From contig JAYZCG010000014.1 of assembly GCA_036338435.1 (NCBI GenBank), forward strand, positions 87,745-151,744: a DNA stretch of 64,000 nt. Direction: 5' to 3'. Shown piece by piece: positions 60,873-64,000 of the stretch (position 1 is its first letter; every line of letters starts with the position of its first letter). The notes under the pieces are model-generated. The model ran no database searches. It worked only from the letters and a program-made list of their open reading frames with translations, and was not told the origin of the DNA. The stretch comes from JAPYTY01 sp036338435. Lineage in GTDB: Bacteria; Acidobacteriota; UBA6911; RPQK01; JADFOI01. The translations under genes and the position numbers were made by a program.

Positions 60873-62315
60873 ATGAAGATTTGCGTGATTGGGACCGGTT
60901 ATGTAGGTTTGGTGGCAGGAACCTGTTTTGCTGAAACCGGCAATGATGTGATCTGCATGGATGTAGATGAGGAAAAGATTCGTCAGCTCCAGACGGGCAA
61001 AACTCCCATCTATGAACCCGGTCTTGAGGAATTGATCCGCAGAAATGTGGTCGAGGGACGTCTCCTGTTTACCACGAATCTCCCCAAGTCAATAGCAAGC
61101 TCTCTAATTATTTGCATTGCCGTCGGAACTCCTTCCGGTGAAGATGGATCATCGGATCTTAGCCATGTTGTGGATGTTGCGAGAGAGATTGCCAAAGCCA
61201 TGGATGGTTATAGAATTATTGTAAACAAGAGCACTGTGCCAGTGGGAACAGCTGAGAAGATACGAGCTGAAATTTCCTCTCTCACTCAGTTTCAGTTTGA
61301 TGTTTTTGCAAACCCTGAGTTCTTAAAAGAAGGTGCTGCCATCGATGATTTCATGAAGCCGGCTCGAGTCATGATCGGAGCAGACGGAGCTCATGGGTTG
61401 GAGATAATGAAGGAATTGTATGCTCCATTCATACGGACTGGTGCTCCTCTCCTAGTCATGGACACACGAAGCGCTGAGATGACCAAATATGCCGCAAATG
61501 CCATGCTAGCCAGCCGTATATCGTTCATGAATGAAATTGCCAATCTCTGTGAGCACGTAGGGGCGGATGTTGATATGGTTCGGCAAGGTGTTGGTACAGA
61601 TCGGCGTATTGGAAATCTCTTTCTTTTTCCTGGATTAGGTTACGGTGGATCCTGTTTTCCAAAAGATATTAGATCCCTGATCAATGTGGCCTCTGAAAAT
61701 GATTACCCTTTAAAGTTGATTAAGGCAGTAGAAGAAGTCAACGAACTCCAAAAACACGTCCTCATTAACAAAATTCTCAAATTTTATTCCTCGGAAAATA
61801 CCTTAGGTAAAGACGAAAGCCGTATTTCACCTCCCGACTCCGCAAATGTTCAGGATATGACATTCAAGAGTAATGACCAGGAATTATATCCGCTTGAGGT
61901 TTCTAACATTGAACGACAGTACGGAGGGCGTAGTCCGGTAAAAGAAAAAGTCTTTGCCATTTGGGGGCTTTCATTCAAGCCCCAAACTGACGACATTAGA
62001 GAATCTCCTGCGGCGATGATGATTGAGCAACTGTTGAAGTTGGAAGCCAAAATTCAGGTCTATGACCCAGAAGCCATGGAAGAGATTCGGAAGGTCTTTG
62101 GGCATGAGATCAGTTATGCCAAAAACAACTATGAAGCGTTAAAGGACGCAGATGCTATGATTCTGGCCACAGAATGGAACGAGTTTAGAAATCCAGATTT
62201 CAGCAAAATGAAGAAATTGTTGAAGCATCCCGTAATCTTCGATGGGCGTAATCAATACGATCGTCAGGAGATGCAGGGCCTGGGGTTTGTCTATTTCAGC
62301 ATCGGACGCTCGTAA
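60873..62315 (+). CDS. ugd: UDP-glucose 6-dehydrogenase with an internal insertion
   Basis: The 480-residue enzyme has ICVIGTGYVGLVAG at the start, the middle TKYAANAMLASRISFMNE, in pieces, and the active-site GYGGSCFPKD with Cys261. The C-terminal domain has GLSFKPQTDDIRESP. It makes UDP-glucuronate from UDP-glucose. Typical bacterial Ugd proteins have about 440 residues. Here a polar stretch of roughly 45 residues (about 306-355) lies between the helical linker and the C-terminal Rossmann fold. A purine-rich GAGAGG precedes the ATG. It may supply UDP-GlcA to the decarboxylase-like SDR at 57837. Confidence 0.94.
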   Translation: MKICVIGTGYVGLVAGTCFAETGNDVICMDVDEEKIRQLQTGKTPIYEPGLEELIRRNVVEGRLLFTTNLPKSIASSLIICIAVGTPSGEDGSSDLSHVVDVAREIAKAMDGYRIIVNKSTVPVGTAEKIRAEISSLTQFQFDVFANPEFLKEGAAIDDFMKPARVMIGADGAHGLEIMKELYAPFIRTGAPLLVMDTRSAEMTKYAANAMLASRISFMNEIANLCEHVGADVDMVRQGVGTDRRIGNLFLFPGLGYGGSCFPKDIRSLINVASENDYPLKLIKAVEEVNELQKHVLINKILKFYSSENTLGKDESRISPPDSANVQDMTFKSNDQELYPLEVSNIERQYGGRSPVKEKVFAIWGLSFKPQTDDIRESPAAMMIEQLLKLEAKIQVYDPEAMEEIRKVFGHEISYAKNNYEALKDADAMILATEWNEFRNPDFSKMKKLLKHPVIFDGRNQYDRQEMQGLGFVYFSIGRS

Positions 62316-62450
62316 TGCGAAGTTAACATCACACACTGCATGTCTTGTGCCCTATTCTTTATGCGAGACTGTTGGGCATTGGAGGAGGTAGTGACAAGTT
62401 CTCGATTACCTAAAGCACTATAATTATGGGGCAGGGGACGGACACTTAGA

Positions 62451-63548
62451 ATGAGCAAAGTGCAACATGGAAGTCAAAGCACAACCTTTGAGGCTTCAGA
62501 CCAACTCATTTCGATTGTAGTCGTTAACCATAATCGGGCTGGATTACTTCGTGAATGTTTGGAGGCGTTAGTACAACAGAGCTATGGTTTTCTGGAAATC
62601 CTAGTTGTAGACAATGGTTCTTCCGATGACAGCTTGGAGGTTGTCGGGAGCTTTTCGGATAAACGTATCCGTGTCATTCCACTGGACAGCAATGTAGGTT
62701 TTTCGGGCGGTAACAACATTGCCATTAGAGACGCCAAGGGAGAATTCGTTGCGCTAATCAACAACGATGCAGTCGCTCAGGAGAGGTGGATCGAAGAGCT
62801 TGTGAAAGTGATCAGAGTTTCCGACCCAGCGATCGGCATGTGGGCCTCAAAGGTACTGCTTTTTGGAACGAACATCATCGACAAGGCTGGTCACCTGATA
62901 TATCTGGATGGGCAGAATCGTGGACGTGGGACAGGAGAAAAGGATACGGGGCAGTATGAATGCCTAGAGGAAACTCTCTTCCCAGACGGCTGTGCCGCTG
63001 TATATCGCAAAAGTATGTTGGATGATGTGGGGGAATTTGATGAGAGTTTTTTTGCTTACGGTGAAGACGCCGATCTTGGCATCCGAAGCCACTGGAGGGG
63101 CTGGAGATGTTTATACGTGCCTAATGCAGTAGTCCACCATCGCCATTCGTCCACTAGCGGGCCTTTTTCAATTCAAAAGATTTACTGGATTGAACGCAAC
63201 CGCTTGTGGTTGACAGTAAAAAATTTCCCCTTACCTTTGTTAATGATCAGTCCGCTGTTTACGCTGATAAGGTGGTTATGGAATCTCTTGGCTGCACTTT
63301 TACAGCGTGGAGCGATCGGAAACTTCCAAAAGCAAGTGTCCTTTTGGGATCTTGTACGAACGACTATAAGGGCCTATAGGGACGGGTTATGGGAGCTTGG
63401 AAAGATGTTTCAAAAGCGTCATGAAATACGGAAAACTCGACGCATTCCAGATGTTGAGTTCTGTCGGTTACTGCTACGTTTTCGGATATCAGGGCGTGTT
63501 ATTGCTTTTCAGGACTTAGATTATGAGGGTGTTCAAAAGATCCACTAA
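62451..63548 (+). CDS. Glycosyltransferase family 2 with C-terminal hydrophobic segment
   Basis: The 365-residue protein has ISIVVVNHNRAGLLRECLEAL, VDNGSSDDSLE, NVGFSGGNN, ALINNDAV and FDESFFAYGEDADLGIRSHW. This is the WbbL/rhamnosyltransferase-like layout also seen at 51566. A hydrophobic region near residues 260-290 may bind the membrane. It likely extends the lipid-linked glycan with one sugar. It is the last complete gene in the window. Confidence 0.9.
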   Translation: MSKVQHGSQSTTFEASDQLISIVVVNHNRAGLLRECLEALVQQSYGFLEILVVDNGSSDDSLEVVGSFSDKRIRVIPLDSNVGFSGGNNIAIRDAKGEFVALINNDAVAQERWIEELVKVIRVSDPAIGMWASKVLLFGTNIIDKAGHLIYLDGQNRGRGTGEKDTGQYECLEETLFPDGCAAVYRKSMLDDVGEFDESFFAYGEDADLGIRSHWRGWRCLYVPNAVVHHRHSSTSGPFSIQKIYWIERNRLWLTVKNFPLPLLMISPLFTLIRWLWNLLAALLQRGAIGNFQKQVSFWDLVRTTIRAYRDGLWELGKMFQKRHEIRKTRRIPDVEFCRLLLRFRISGRVIAFQDLDYEGVQKIH

Positions 63549-63703
63549 ACATCGTAATGGGTTTTCTTTAATGTTTTGGATACCGACCTTTTGATAGTGT
63601 TCTGGCATTATTATGATCTGACATTTTTTGTGATCTGCAGGTGATCGAGAGGTAGGGGTTTGGGGGGTAGCGTGGTTGAGCGTCTGACTACAGGACAGGT
63701 AGC

Positions 63704-64000
63704 ATGACGATTTCGCTATCTTCTTTTCCAGCAGCCGTGAATCCGTTTTATAAGAGTCCTAAATTTATTGCCGTCATCCTGCTGATTGGTACCACGCTAC
63801 TGGTCTACGCCCCCTTACGCAGTCATCAATTCCTTTTGTATGACGATGACGTATACGTTACCGATGATGTTCAGATTCAACAGGGGATCACGTGGAGCAA
63901 TTTAGTTTGGGGGCTTACGGCGATTGAAGAGGGTTTGTGGAAACCCGTTACGCTGTACTCTCATATGCTGGATGTTCAGCTGTTCGGGATGAATCCCGCA
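63704..64000 (+). CDS. TMTC/O-mannosyltransferase-like membrane protein, N-terminal part (cut by window edge)
   Basis: The frame is open from ATG 63704 to the window end (99 codons). The N-terminus has one hydrophobic helix (FIAVILLIGTTLLVYAP). A luminal-type segment follows with LYDDDVYVTDD, GITWSNLVWG, WKPVTLYSHML and LFGMNP. This order resembles the start of multi-pass, TPR-carrying TMTC-like proteins common in bacterial exopolysaccharide or glycosylation loci. The D-D-x-V motif sits where the catalytic acidic residue is expected in GT-C enzymes. The rest of the protein is unknown. Confidence 0.72.
   Translation, partial: MTISLSSFPAAVNPFYKSPKFIAVILLIGTTLLVYAPLRSHQFLLYDDDVYVTDDVQIQQGITWSNLVWGLTAIEEGLWKPVTLYSHMLDVQLFGMNPA

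Noticed and set aside
1..64000. Search for tRNA, rRNA, CRISPR arrays, insertion sequences or phage genes
   Set aside because: Reading by eye showed no cloverleaf-like tRNA block, regularly spaced repeat array, transposase or integrase motif; short or divergent cases could have been missed.

Overview
This window is one long cell-surface glycan biosynthesis locus (LPS O-antigen, capsule or glycoprotein glycan), cut at both ends by the window edge. About 50 genes can be supported. Most are glycosyltransferases, nucleotide-sugar enzymes, sugar-tailoring enzymes and assembly or export proteins. I see no rRNA, tRNA, CRISPR array, insertion sequence or integrase. Base composition looks mid-40s %GC by eye. 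The two envelopes-type features, signal-peptide surface proteins and Und-P-linked glycan assembly genes, suggest a diderm bacterium. The secreted proteins near 52.8-57.2 kb end in or contain motifs I associate with Acidobacteriota exported proteins (for example a GYIIAVC-type segment). That phylum assignment is tentative.

Layout. 0-4 kb: end of an asparagine-synthase-like gene, a GT4 glycosyltransferase and an ABC exporter, tightly coupled. 4-8.2 kb: a CgeB-like transferase and a methyltransferase on the minus strand, a first CMP-nonulosonate cytidylyltransferase, and a two-gene phosphonopyruvate decarboxylase. 8.6-16.8 kb: a coupled radical SAM/oxidoreductase pair, three GT-B-like proteins, and a NeuB-like synthase lacking the SAF domain with a second NeuA. 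17-23.3 kb: a nucleotide-sugar dehydrogenase, a phosphonoacetate-hydrolase-like enzyme, a PEP mutase fused to a nucleotidyltransferase, the 2-AEP transaminase PhnW and a LicC/PntC-like cytidylyltransferase. With the decarboxylase at 7.1-8.2 kb this is a complete route from PEP to 2-aminoethylphosphonate (2-AEP) and probably to CMP-2-AEP. 23.4-36.9 kb: epimerases, a C-methyltransferase, an L-QuiNAc/L-FucNAc-type module with a WbuB-like transferase, a WecA/WbpL-like initiating transferase, a WbpM/PglF-like dehydratase, the aminotransferase LegC and a CBS-nucleotidyltransferase like PtmE.

36.9-42.4 kb is a four-gene minus-strand cassette (LmbE-like deacetylase, GT-B-like protein, full-length NeuB/LegI-type synthase, GT2). 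It is flanked on both sides by gene relics: a carbamoyltransferase with most of its middle deleted on the left, and a frameshifted, truncated NeuD/PglD-like acetyltransferase on the right. 42.4-52.6 kb: epimerase, second asparagine-synthase-like protein, FkbM methyltransferase, a Wzy/ligase-TPR-CARDB protein whose last part is out of frame at a run of ten G, a lipoprotein-like protein, a PhyH-like dioxygenase and a GT2. 52.8-57.8 kb: three exported proteins of unknown function, two sharing an N-terminal region, with a strong UUCG terminator after the second. 57.8-64 kb: epimerase, GT2, methyltransferase, UDP-glucose dehydrogenase, GT2 and the start of a TMTC-like membrane protein.

Together the genes suggest a glycan begun on undecaprenyl phosphate by a HexNAc-1-P transferase, containing N-acetylated deoxy-amino sugars, uronic acids and at least one nonulosonic acid, probably decorated with 2-aminoethylphosphonate and methyl groups. 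This is inferred from gene content. No structure can be read from sequence alone.
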